From Sipunculus nudus (lineage: Eukaryota; Annelida; Sipuncula; Golfingiida; Sipunculidae): a stretch of 64,000 nt of DNA. The notes beneath the pieces were generated by a model. That model saw only the letters and a list, made by a program, of their open reading frames with translations. It was not told the origin of the DNA and did no database searches. The stretch lies in the NCBI GenBank assembly GCA_026874595.1, contig CM049316.1, positions 52,215,676 through 52,279,675 on the forward strand, written 5' to 3'. The first letter of the stretch is position 1. Every line of letters starts with the position of its first letter. This document shows positions 35,181 to 45,783 of the stretch, in pieces. Made by a program: the position numbers and the translations under genes.

Positions 35181-36232
35181 CTACGACGTCTCTTGTGTGG
35201 TACTTTTTTTTAGCATGTTGATATAATACACCTTTTTAGTACCGTTGATGTCTACATAGTAGTCATTCTGACCTACCGTCCCTGTAACTTGAAAAGGCCC
35301 TTTCCACTGCATTAACAGTTTGTTTGTATCTGTAGGGCGCAGTATCAACACTTTGTCACCTATATCTAGCCTACGAGGTTTTGTTCGACGATCATACAAG
35401 CTTTTGTGTTTGCTAGTGGCTTTCTCTAGGTTTTGTCGAGCAAGCTCACACGTACTTTCTAAGCGGTCTTTAAGATCCAAGACGTACTGATAGACAAGTT
35501 TGGTCTCAGGATCTAATGTTTCTGCTATCCAGATTTCCTTTAGTACAGCCATGGGACCACGAACGGTTCTCCCATAAAGCAATTCAAACGGTGAAAAGCC
35601 CAAACTTTCATTCGGAGCCTCTCTTACTGCGAAGAGCAAAGCAGGAAGATACCTGTCCCAATCTCTGGGTTGCTCTGCACAGAGCCGTTTAAGCATAGTT
35701 TTAAGCGTACCATTGAAACGCTCGACCATGCCGTTGCAGATTGGATGGTAAGGACTTGTCGTCAAAGATTTGATTGATAGTAGCCTGCATACTTCTTGCA
35801 TCATGCTGGAGGTAAACTGACTACCCAAATCAGTTAAAATTTCCCTGGGGACCACTACACGGGAATACACTTCCACCAAAGCTTCAGCGACTTTTCAGTC
35901 GTTATACCCTTAAGCGGGACTGCTTCTGGGTACCGCGAGGAAAAGTCAACGATGGTCAGTATATACCTGTAACCACGTTCGGATACAGGTTTTATAGGAC
36001 CAACTAAATCCAATGAAATTCTTTGGAATGGGACTTGTATGACTGGTAGTTTACCCAAGGGCGCTTTTGATACTTTACCTTCAGCGATCGTACGCTGGCA
36101 TATGTCACAGGACCTGCAGAAATTTGCAACATCCTCCATAATCCCTGGCCAGTAAAACTGAGTTGTGATCCTCTCTTTAGTCTTAGTAATACCCTGATGC
36201 CCTGCTAGGAGAGACTCGTGTGCTAACCGCAT
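35181..36232 (-). pseudogene. gypsy integrase, the only copy with a C-terminal end
   Basis: From 36232 the - strand encodes LAHESLLAGHQGITKTKERI and NFCRSCDICQRT (H-H-C-C zinc site), then ISLDLVGPI (first catalytic Asp). A one-base shift near 35870 moves the frame; it continues with EILTDLGSQFTSSMM (second Asp) and NGMVERFNGTLKTML (Glu), then a long basic C-terminal region ending RRLDIGDKVLILRP...LMQWKGPFQVTGTV...YYINMLKKS, a gypsy SH3-like tail. The part right of 35753 belongs to triplicated copy 1; the left part is single-copy. Confidence 0.92.
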
Positions 36233-36279
36233 AACGTGCTCTCGGTACTACTTGGGTACTACTAACAGTCTAGACCCTA

Positions 36280-36897
36280 TCAATGTGTCAGGATTTTTAG
36301 GATCCCTACGTTGGCGACATAACCAGCCTTGATGGATAAGCCACTTGTATTTTGTGCGCTTGTCATCATCGGACGTTTAGCCCTTTCCCACAAATGAGCT
36401 AGACAAGGATCTGGTTTCTGAGCGAGAGCGAAATCTACAGGTTCAACTTGTGGTAAAGACTTTATGGTTTTCAGGGGCTTTACGGGTTGCCGGGCTTTTT
36501 CTGACTGTGCCCTAGTGACGACTGCCTGAACCTGCGGGTCGGGAAGCTTATCAGGTGTCCACAAATTGTCTGGATCATTTGGGCCTCTAGCACCAGGGAC
36601 ATTACCAATAATAAGGTCATATATTGGGCCAGGAACACACAGTGCTTCTGCAGGTCCGACCAGGAAAGGGGTATCTACCTCTATCCTAGCAATTGGGAAC
36701 TTCCTAACTGTTCCATCGATAAGGACTACCGTTTGTTGTATCCCCACCATCTGATCTGAATTGACCAAGTATGCTTTGACCACTACAGAACTACAGCCTG
36801 TGTCTCTCAGGACGGAGACATCACACCTGCGTTTGTTTAGTCTACCACGGGTAACAGGCATCTGCAGATCTACTTTACGGCCCTGATTTAAGGCCAT
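36280..36897 (-). pseudogene. gypsy protease, copy 1
   Basis: About 205 codons, with VSVLRDTGCSSVVVK (D-T-G active site) and LIIGNVPGARGPNDPD (flap and C-terminal strand), followed by a linker (VTRAQSEKARQ) and the start of the integrase N-terminal region in a shifted frame. It differs from copies 2 and 3 by one residue (VPGPI in place of VPDPI). No reverse transcriptase lies between protease and integrase. Confidence 0.9.
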
Positions 36898-36909
36898 ATT
36901 TAAGAACTT

Positions 36910-37747
36910 CTACTCGTGGCCACACTTAAAAGTTAAGGGATCAGTATGATCTACACAACACTTTTGCAGACCCACAGTAACACATGCTGCCGAAGGTTCC
37001 GGGATTGGGACCGACTCATTCGAGGTTTCCTGACTGGACCCTATCTCACTATGACTGGGTTGCATCAAAGTCTGTACATCTTGACCCTTTGTAACTAAAG
37101 CCTGACCAGAATGGATACGACGGCTAGGCTTCGATTTACAGTCTCTAGCCATATGTTTGGGGGATCCACAGACGAAACATGTCCTTTGTGGAGTCTGCCC
37201 CTTCCCCTCGGTTCCCCTAATCTGAGGCACTATGTTACGTGAAAGGTCTTTCCGCTGATCAACCTGACCAAACTTAGTGGCGTTACGGTTAACTGAGCCT
37301 CCTCTAACCTAACCTATGAAGCTACTGATACCGTGAACTTCTGTGTATTTTTCAGCCAAAGAGGCCATATCATCAATTGACCGACATTGTCGCTCCCTCA
37401 GAAAACAGTTGAGTTCTTTACTACAACATGATAAGAACTGTTCCCTTAGGATGATATCTACAAGTCTTTCATAGTCATCTCAAACCTCTGCCAGATCTAA
37501 CCATTTACGTAGGTATCCACCTATTCTAGCAATAAACTGCATAGGGGCTTCTACCCGTTCTGGCCTTGACGATCTAAATTTCAGCCTGAACCCCTCTTCT
37601 GTCAAATGGAACTGTCGCATTAAAGCGGCGTTTACTTTATCATACACCAGTGCATCGGATGTGTCCACCCTAGTATACACGTCCAAGACTTACCTTTTAA
37701 TAATGCACTTAACTGCAAGGCCCAGTCTTCCTTTGGCCAATCCTGCC
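36910..37747 (-). pseudogene. gag C-terminal part, copy 1 (zinc knuckle)
   Basis: Encodes CFVCGSPKHMARDC, a C-x2-C-x4-H-x4-C zinc knuckle that binds RNA, preceded (37310-37686) by a capsid region with a SCAN-like stretch (YERLVDIILREQF...CFLRER) crossed by stops. It is cut at the tandem junction at 37747/37748, where gag sequence runs directly into integrase of copy 2. Confidence 0.88.
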
Positions 37748-38227
37748 GACTTGTCGTCAAAGATTTGATTGATAGTAGCCTGCATACTTCTTGCATCATG
37801 CTGGAGGTAAACTGACTACCCAAATCAGTTAAAATTTCCCTGGGGACCACTACACGGGAATACACTTCCACCAAAGCTTCAGCGACTTTTCAGTCGTTAT
37901 ACCCTTAAGCGGGACTGCTTCTGGGTACCGCGAGGAAAAGTCAACGATGGTCAGTATATACCTGTAACCACGTTCGGATACAGGTTTTATAGGACCAACT
38001 AAATCCAATGAAATTCTTTGGAAAGGGACTTGTATGACTGGTAGTTTACCCAAGGGCGCTTTTGATACTTTACCTTTAGCGATCGTACGCTGGCATATGT
38101 CACAGGACCTGCAGAAATTTGCAACATCCTCCATAATCCCTGGCCAGTAAAACTGAGTTGTGATCCTCTCTTTAGTCTTAGTAATACCCTGATGCCCTGC
38201 TAGGAGAGACTCGTGTGCTAACCGCAT
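37748..38227 (-). pseudogene. integrase fragment, copy 2
   Basis: Repeats the zinc site and first half of the core of the integrase at 35753-36232 and is truncated at the junction after KSLTTS; a gag fragment (RQDWPKEDWALQ) follows in place of the rest of the core. Non-functional fusion made by the tandem duplication. Confidence 0.9.
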
Positions 38228-38274
38228 AACGTGCTCTCGGTACTACTTGGGTACTACTAACAGTCTAGACCCTA

Positions 38275-38892
38275 TCAATGTGTCAGGATTTTTAGGATCC
38301 CTACGTTGGCGACATAACCAGCCTTGATGGATAAGCCACTTGTATTTTGTGCGCTTGTCATCATCGGACGTTTAGCCCTTTCCCACAAATGAGCTAGACA
38401 AGGATCTGGTTTCTGAGCGAGAGCGAAATCTACAGGTTCAACTTGTGGTAAAGACTTTATGGTTTTCAGGGGCTTTACGGGTTGCCGGGCTTTTTCTGAC
38501 TGTGCCCTAGTGACGACTGCCTGAACCTGCGGGTCGGGAAGCTTATCAGGTGTCCACAAATTGTCTGGATCATTTGGGCCTCTAGCACCAGGGACATTAC
38601 CAATAATAAGGTCATATATTGGGTCAGGAACACACAGTGCTTCTGCAGGTCCGACCAGGAAAGGGGTATCTACCTCTATCCTAGCAATTGGGAACTTCCT
38701 AACTGTTCCATCGATAAGGACTACCGTTTGTTGTATCCCCACCATCTGATCTGAATTGACCAAGTATGCTTTGACCACTACAGAACTACAGCCTGTGTCT
38801 CTCAGGACGGAGACATCACACCTGCGTTTGTTTAGTCTACCACGGGTAACAGGCATCTGCAGATCTACTTTACGGCCCTGATTTAAGGCCAT
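38275..38892 (-). pseudogene. gypsy protease, copy 2
   Basis: Same as copy 1 except for VPDPI at the position where copy 1 has VPGPI. The D-T-G triad is kept. Part of tandem block 2. Confidence 0.9.
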
Positions 38893-38916
38893 ATTTAAGA
38901 ACTTCTACTCGTGGCC

Positions 38917-39742
38917 TCACTTAAAAGTTAAGGGATCAGTATGATCTACACAACACTTTTGCAGACCCACAGTAACACATGCTGCCGAAGGTTCCGGGAT
39001 TGGGACCGACTCATTCGAGGTTTCCTGACTGGACCCTATCTCACTATGACTGGGTTGCATCAAAGTCTGTACATCTTGACCCTTTGTAACTAAAGCCTGA
39101 CCAGAATGGATACGACGGCTAGGCTTCGATTTACAGTCTCTAGCCATATGTTTGGGGGATCCACAGACGAAACATGTCCTTTGTGGAGTCTGCCCCTTCC
39201 CCTCGGTTCCCCTAATCTGAGGCACTATGTTACGTGAAAGGTCTTTCCGCTGATCAACCTGACCAAACTTAGTGGCGTTACGGTTAACTGAGCCTCCTCT
39301 AACCTAACCTATGAAGCTACTGATACCGTGAACTTCTGTGTATTTTTCAGCCAAAGAGGCCATATCATCAATTGACCGACATTGTCGCTCCCTCAGAAAA
39401 CAGTTGAGTTCTTTACTACAACATGATAAGAACTGTTCCCTTAGGATGATATCTACAAGTCTTTCATAGTCATCTCAAACCTCTGCCAGATCTAACCATT
39501 TACGTAGGTATCCACCTATTCTAGCAATAAACTGCATAGGGGCTTCTACCCGTTCTGGCCTTGACGATCTAAATTTCAGCCTGAACCCCTCTTCTGTCAA
39601 ATGGAACTGTCGCATTAAAGCGGCGTTTACTTTATCATACACCAGTGCATCGGATGTGTCCACCCTAGTATACACGTCCAAGACTTACCTTTTAATAATG
39701 CACTTAACTGCAAGGCCCAGTCTTCCTTTGGCCAATCCTGCC
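38917..39742 (-). pseudogene. gag C-terminal part, copy 2
   Basis: Zinc knuckle CFVCGSPKHMARDC at about 39135-39180 and the broken SCAN-like capsid part, as in copy 1. Ends at the junction 39742/39743. Confidence 0.88.
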
Positions 39743-40222
39743 GACTTGTCGTCAAAGATTTGATTGATAGTAGCCTGCATACTTCTTGCATCATGCTGGA
39801 GGTAAACTGACTACCCAAATCAGTTAAAATTTCCCTGGGGACCACTACACGGGAATACACTTCCACCAAAGCTTCAGCGACTTTTCAGTCGTTATACCCT
39901 TAAGCGGGACTGCTTCTGGGTACCGCGAGGAAAAGTCAACGATGGTCAGTATATACCTGTAACCACGTTCGGATACAGGTTTTATAGGACCAACTAAATC
40001 CAATGAAATTCTTTGGAAAGGGACTTGTATGACTGGTAGTTTACCCAAGGGCGCTTTTGATACTTTACCTTTAGCGATCGTACGCTGGCATATGTCACAG
40101 GACCTGCAGAAATTTGCAACATCCTCCATAATCCCTGGCCAGTAAAACTGAGTTGTGATCCTCTCTTTAGTCTTAGTAATACCCTGATGCCCTGCTAGGA
40201 GAGACTCGTGTGCTAACCGCAT
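39743..40222 (-). pseudogene. integrase fragment, copy 3
   Basis: Same truncated integrase as copy 2: zinc site and first catalytic Asp, ending at KSLTTS where it fuses to gag of copy 2. Confidence 0.9.
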
Positions 40223-40269
40223 AACGTGCTCTCGGTACTACTTGGGTACTACTAACAGTCTAGACCCTA

Positions 40270-40887
40270 TCAATGTGTCAGGATTTTTAGGATCCCTACG
40301 TTGGCGACATAACCAGCCTTGATGGATAAGCCACTTGTATTTTGTGCGCTTGTCATCATCGGACGTTTAGCCCTTTCCCACAAATGAGCTAGACAAGGAT
40401 CTGGTTTCTGAGCGAGAGCGAAATCTACAGGTTCAACTTGTGGTAAAGACTTTATGGTTTTCAGGGGCTTTACGGGTTGCCGGGCTTTTTCTGACTGTGC
40501 CCTAGTGACGACTGCCTGAACCTGCGGGTCGGGAAGCTTATCAGGTGTCCACAAATTGTCTGGATCATTTGGGCCTCTAGCACCAGGGACATTACCAATA
40601 ATAAGGTCATATATTGGGTCAGGAACACACAGTGCTTCTGCAGGTCCGACCAGGAAAGGGGTATCTACCTCTATCCTAGCAATTGGGAACTTCCTAACTG
40701 TTCCATCGATAAGGACTACCGTTTGTTGTATCCCCACCATCTGATCTGAATTGACCAAGTATGCTTTGACCACTACAGAACTACAGCCTGTGTCTCTCAG
40801 GACGGAGACATCACACCTGCGTTTGTTTAGTCTACCACGGGTAACAGGCATCTGCAGATCTACTTTACGGCCCTGATTTAAGGCCAT
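40270..40887 (-). pseudogene. gypsy protease, copy 3
   Basis: Identical by eye to copy 2 at the protein level, D-T-G kept. This copy is the one joined to the complete gag N-terminus. Confidence 0.9.
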
Positions 40888-40911
40888 ATTTAAGAACTTC
40901 TACTCGTGGCC

Positions 40912-42065
40912 TCACTTAAAAGTTAAGGGATCAGTATGATCTACACAACACTTTTGCAGACCCACAGTAACACATGCTGCCGAAGGTTCCGGGATTGGGA
41001 CCGACTCATTCGAGGTTTCCTGACTGGACCCTATCTCACTATGACTGGGTTGCATCAAAGTCTGTACATCTTGACCCTTTGTAACTAAAGCCTGACCAGA
41101 ATGGATACGACGGCTAGGCTTCGATTTACAGTCTCTAGCCATATGTTTGGGGGATCCACAGACGAAACATGTCCTTTGTGGATTCTGCCCCTTCCCTTCG
41201 GTTCCCCTAATCTGAGGCACTATGTTACGTGAAAGGTCTTTCCGCTGATCAACCTGACCAAACTTAGTGGCGTTACGGTTAACTGAGCCTCCTCTAATCT
41301 AACCTATGAAGCTACTGATACCGTGAACTTCCGTGTATTTTTCAGCCAAAGAGGCCATATCATCAATTGACCGACATTGTCGCTCCCTCAGAAAACAGTT
41401 GAGTTCTTTACTACAACATGATAAGAACTGTTCCCTTAGGATGATATCTACAAGTCTTTCATAGTCATCTCAAACCTCTGCCAGATCTAACCATTTACGT
41501 AGGTATCCACCTATTCTAGCAATAAACTGCATAGGGGCTTCTACCCGTTCTGGCCTTGACGATCTAAATTTCAGCCTGAACCCCTCTTCTGTCAAATGGA
41601 ACTGTCGCATTAAAGCGGCTTTTACTTTATCATACACCAGTGCATCGGATGTGTCCACCCTAGTATACACGTCCAAGACTTACCTTTTAATAATGCACTT
41701 AACTGCAAGGCCCAGTCTTCCTTTGGCCAATCCTGCCCTTGTGCTAATCTCGCAAACCTTTCTAAGTATGCGTCCATACTATCCTTACTTTCATCAAATA
41801 CCGGAATTTTGAGCGCTGGGGCCACTAAACCGGATACTTTTCTATTTGAGCCCTCCAATGAGTGTCTACCCTTTTGTTTTTCTATCTCTATTTCTTTTTC
41901 CATCCTCAATTTCTCTATCTCAGTTCTACGTGTTTCCTGATCTTGTTCTCTCTGTCTTGCCCTTTCGTCTCTTTCTCTGTCTTGCTGTTCTTTAATAAAA
42001 GCCCTTAGCTCCTGGCCCTCATAGCCTAGCTCCCTTCCTACTGCTGCAATTCGTTCTAACTCCAT
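40912..42065 (-). pseudogene. gag, copy 3, with the only N-terminus
   Basis: ATG at 42065 opens MELERIAAVGRELGYEGQEL, then a long charged helix rich in R, E, Q and K (about residues 24-70, coiled coil), then ALKIPVFDESKDSMDAYLER and WALQLSALLKGK, typical gypsy capsid start. A lost base near 41683 shifts the frame; it continues LDVYTRVDTSDALVYDK to a stop at 41470, then a SCAN-like stretch YERLVDIILREQF...CFLRERQC, then the CCHC knuckle near 41150. Gag packages the RNA and builds the particle; here it cannot be made whole. Confidence 0.9.
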
Positions 42066-42849
42066 CTCTATAAATCAGTTTAGGGCAAACTTATATATTC
42101 TCAGTGTGCCTAATTTGCATTCAAGGACCCGAAAGTATTATGTATAATTGCTCACGGTTCTCCTAACAAATGCTGAACAGGACAAGATAACGTAGTCTAA
42201 AACTAACTTACCTATAGGCATATACGTTCACCACTCCAGGTCACCCTAAGATAACCTATGTACACTCCCATACTAACGTATGTTCAGGACTTATATGTCC
42301 AACAAACACTATCGTTTTCCAACCACTAGCGTGATATCAACACTAACGTGTCCCTTGCTCATGTAGTATTTTATACCTTCTGATGCTAACACATCAATAC
42401 TAGCTAACGCATATCTGGTACTATCGTACCCCTACATGTAGCAAGATAAATATCGACCCATAACTAGCGATCCGTTGCTAGATAAGGGAAGTATTGTTAG
42501 GGTCTGTTTTACCCTCCAACCATTCCACCATCAAACTGATGCTTGGACCTAACTCAAGCGGGGCCACTATACCTACCGAAGTTTAGGTATATCAATTATA
42601 ATATATACCAAAAGTCAATCTGAATTATCCAGGCCAAAACATAAACATAAACTCAACTACAATAAATTTAAAAACCAAACATCTTAATTATTCAGGCCAA
42701 AATATAACCTAATTGATTTAATTAGGTCAAAGTCTGCGGCCTAGTGTGAGCACAGTTCAATTTACGATGGTCCAAATTTTTCAACACCGAAATTACACCG
42801 CGGAAATACTACTGAATGTAATTCTGGCAGTTTCAGTAGAAATAACCGG
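42066..42849 (-). other. 5' leader of the gypsy element
   Basis: About 780 bp between the primer-binding site and the gag ATG, without open frames of note. Its left part (about 42080-42500) has several CTAACG/CTAGCG repeats. It would hold the packaging signal, but none can be pointed to. Confidence 0.7.
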
Positions 42850-42867
42850 ATCTCGGTAGGACCTCCA
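42850..42867 (-). other. primer-binding site, matching a tRNA-Gln 3' end
   Basis: On the - strand TGGAGGTCCTACCGAGAT starts two bases after the 5' LTR. Its complement ATCTCGGTAGGACCTCCA has the form of the 3' end of metazoan tRNA-Gln (ATCTCGGT-GGACCT-CCA type). The tRNA identity is from memory of the family. Confidence 0.75.
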
Positions 42868-42869
42868 GT

Positions 42870-43050
42870 TGTCACTAGAACATTATCCGGTAAGAAACTG
42901 CACAAAACCAAATCCTTGGCCTTTGGTATTGTGCCCACTCGCTTTACACGGTTCATTGATTTCGCCCCGATGCGTGTGGTCAATGTAATAGCTGCACGTG
43001 AACACAAGACGCTCTCTCCCGAGAGAAAATCAAGAAAATCACTTGTGACA
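42870..43050 (-). repeat. 5' LTR, short form (181 bp)
   Basis: Starts (on +) TGTCACTAGAAC and ends CTTGTGACA. It aligns to the left LTR end to end except for the 762 bp missing between CCTTGG and CCTTTGG. In this short form I find neither a TATA box nor AATAAA, so it would be a poor promoter if the deletion is real. Confidence 0.88.
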
Positions 43051-43055
43051 CTGAT
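43051..43055 (+). other. target-site duplication, right copy (CTGAT)
   Basis: CTGAT follows the terminal TGACA of the right LTR at 43050 and matches 30904-30908 exactly. Confidence 0.9.
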
Positions 43056-43290
43056 ACGTCAGTTGAAGTTTAAATGTTTCTCTAACTAATTCAGGAAAAA
43101 AGCAGAAACTACCATTTCAGGTGGCGTCTTCTGCAATCACATTATCATTATGTCTGCCAAATTTAGGGATAATTGGTGCAGTTGTTCGTTAGATAAAAGG
43201 AAACAGTTTTTGCTTCATAAATATGCAATCAGGTGAAATCTTAAATTTAACGATCAGCAAAATTCAATGTCTTTGTGGAAACATCATTTA

Positions 43291-44837
43291 AACTAGATGT
43301 GTCGGAACGACACGAATGCCCCCGCCTTGGGCAAATTAGAAACCTTTGTAAAATTTGGAAAAATTTTTAAGTTCAGGAGGTGTCGTATGGTCAAAAGTAG
43401 GTCAACAAGGGCAAAATGCAAACTCGATCTGTAACGGGTCATTATCAAGCAACACACCAAAAATCATGCCAGTATATGCAGGCATTGTGAAAAAAAGTCC
43501 ATACATGTGCATTTTCAATAAAAATTTCTGTCTTTCATGAAATTTTCTATGTTTAGGAGCCGTAAAACAATCAAAAGTAGGTCAACCGGGATGAAACGCA
43601 AACTCGATCTGTAACTGTCATTATCTGCCCACACAAAAAAAATCAGGGTGGTATCTGCAGGCATTGAGGAAAAAAAGTCAGTACATATGCATTTGTTATG
43701 AAAATTTATATTTTTAATGAAACTTTCTATGTTCAGGAGCAGTCAAATGGTCAAAAGGAGGTCAACTGAGACAAAACAAGAACTCGATCTGTAACTGGTA
43801 TTTATCTGCCTACACACCAAAAGTCAGGCCTGTATCTGCAGGCACTGCGAAAAAAAGTCCATACATGTGCACCTTTTTATGAAATTTTCTATGTTAGAGC
43901 ACCGTCAAACGGTCAAAAATAGGTCAACTGGGACAAAACGTGAACTTGATCTGTAACTGGTCATTATCTGCCCACACACCAAAAATCAGGCCAATATCTG
44001 CAGGTATTGTGAAAAAAAGTCTGTACATGTGTATATGTCATGAAATTTCATATTTTTCATGAAATTTTCTATGTTCAGGAGCCGTTAAACAGTCAAAAGT
44101 AGGTCAACCGGGACAAAACACGAACTCGATCTGTAACTGGTCTATATCTGCCCACACACCAAAAATTAGGCCAATATCTGCAGGCATTGCGAACAAAAGT
44201 CTGTACATGTGTATCTGTCATGAATATTTCTATTTTTCATGAAATTTCCTAAGTTTAGGAGCCATAAACGGTCAAAAGTTGGTCAACCGGGACGAAACAT
44301 GAACTCGATCTGTAACTGGTCTATATCTGCCCACACATCAAAAATCAGGCCAATATCTGCAGGCATTGCGAAAAAAAGTCCGTACATGTGTATCTGTCAT
44401 GAATATTTCTATTTTTCATGAAATTTCTAAGTTTAGGAGCCGTAAAACGGTCAAAAGTAGGTCAACCGGGACGAAACGCGAACTCGATCTGTAACTGGTC
44501 TATATCTGTCCACAAACCGAAAATCAGGCCAATATCTGCAGGCATTGCGAAAAAAAGTCCGTACATGTGTGTTTGTCATGAAATTTCATATTTTTCATGA
44601 AATTTTCTATGTTCAGGAGCCGTAAAACGGTCAAAAGTAGGTCAACCGGGACGAAACGCGAACTCGATCTGTAACTGGTCTATATCTGCCCACACACCAA
44701 AAATCAGGCCAATATCTGCAGGCATTGCGAAAAAAGTCCGTACAACTGTTTGATTTCGGAAGGACGGAAGGACGGAATGACGGACATGGGTAAAACTATA
44801 TGCCCCGGCCACTTTGTGGCGGGGGCATAAAAAAATC
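43291..44837 (+). mobile_element. Helentron/HINE-like non-autonomous element with 180-bp tandem core
   Basis: The left part begins ACTAGATGTGTCGGAACGAC (a small hairpin GTGTCG/CGACAC) followed by GAATGCCCCCGCC. The right end is TATGCCCCGGCCAC then TTTGTGGCGGGGGCATA, a hairpin whose distal arm is the inverse of the left GCCCCCGCC, so the ends carry subterminal inverted repeats. Between them are eight units of about 180 bp and a GGAAGGACGGA microsatellite at 44757-44786. This layout matches Helentron-associated elements ('pearl'-like in oysters). No Rep/helicase is present and no target duplication is seen. The class is inferred from architecture only. Confidence 0.5.
43340..44740 (+). repeat. 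180-bp tandem repeat, 8 copies
   Basis: The landmark CTCGATCTGTAAC (or CTTGATCTG) occurs at 43423, 43603, 43783, 43945, 44125, 44304, 44483 and 44663: spacings 180, 180, 162, 180, 179, 179, 180. Divergence falls from left to right; the last three units are nearly identical. Confidence 0.95.
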
Positions 44838-45700
44838 TATTCAATATAGTATTCATTTATCTCCCCTTGTTCCAAGGAACCCTTGTATGTGGCTTGAAGG
44901 CCAAAATGTTCATATTTGGTAACTTAACTGAAGGTGGCATTATGTTTACAGATTGTGCCATCTGCAGGGTATTGTGACCCGATGCCATATTTCTATTGCG
45001 CAACGTAAAAACAGTTTTTAATGCCATAAATCGTACACCGCATCAGGTAACACTTTCATTAAAGTGTCGCATATATTTTATGGGGGAGGGCATATTTCGC
45101 TGATCAGCCCATAGGTACAGTACATACTACAAATGTATACAGGGTATTTAGTAAATCTCGCGTACTAGCAATGCAGCATTACCTTTTGTTCTTGCAAAAT
45201 AATGTAAAGGAAAAAAACTTGGTTAAAATGTTCATCAATTTTCTGTGAAAAATTACTTCATACAAGATCCTTATACTTTAATGAGGCCGGTCGAACCCAC
45301 ACACTAATGGTACGCTGATCAGCTCCATTTGCCCAAACAGAAACATGAAGCATGGGTCAAAATTACGTGCGGGAAGAAAACTGAAGTTGCTTTAAAATGG
45401 TGATGGTCGATATTTTAGAAACAAAGAAAATCTCATAGCGTAATATTTTTTTTATGAAATTTGGAAGAAAGTAACAGGTACATTTTCTTTTGTATGCAAA
45501 AAGACAATGCGTTCAGTTATGACACACCCAGTACCGGAAATCGTCCTTTACTAGACGCGGCAAATTTCAATAAATAAAAATTTATACTAAAATATCATTA
45601 ATATTTTTATTTCAAGATAAATCCTTGTTAATATAAACTCAATTCTGTCGTAAAGAAATAATACGGAATATATGATGCGATATTAAATATTTTTTATGCG

Positions 45701-45708
<8 letters not shown>

Positions 45709-45749
<41 letters not shown>
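45709..45749 (+). repeat. (TA)20 microsatellite
   Basis: TA dinucleotide tract with a TACATATA-type left flank, followed 14 bp later by a trinucleotide tract. Confidence 0.97.
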
Positions 45750-45753
<4 letters not shown>

Positions 45754-45762
45754 CTTAGGAGC

Positions 45763-45783
45763 AGTAGTAGTAGTAGTAGTAGT
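45763..45783 (+). repeat. (AGT)7 microsatellite
   Basis: Short AGT/TAG tract. Confidence 0.95.

Larger units (their letters stand above)
35753..41737 (-). repeat. 1995-bp block in three tandem copies inside the gypsy element
   Basis: Copies: 35753-37747, 37748-39742, 39743-41737, exactly 1995 bp each. Each spans gag middle, zinc knuckle, protease and integrase up to the second-Asp region. Junctions join integrase to gag (CCTGCC|GACTTG) with no clear microhomology. By eye copies 1 and 2 differ at about four places, all in the left 1.2 kb (for example 36024/38019, 36629/38624), and copies 2 and 3 at about five, all in the right 0.5 kb (41180-41620). A gag frameshift is shared by all three, so it predates the amplification. 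Confidence 0.95.
30909..43050 (-). mobile_element. Ty3/gypsy retrotransposon with Gmr1-type pol order
   Basis: The element is bounded by TGTCAC...TGACA LTR ends and by a perfect 5-bp target duplication CTGAT (30904-30908 and 43051-43055). On the - strand it runs 5' LTR (42870-43050), primer-binding site, leader, gag with zinc knuckle, protease, integrase, reverse transcriptase, RNase H, polypurine tract, 3' LTR (30909-33360). Integrase precedes reverse transcriptase, and RNase H ends pol. The coding region has many stops and frameshifts and a 1995-bp internal block in triplicate; the left LTR carries a DNA transposon. It is not autonomous. LTR identity over the shared 181 bp is about 95% by eye, so the insertion is not recent. 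Confidence 0.93.
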
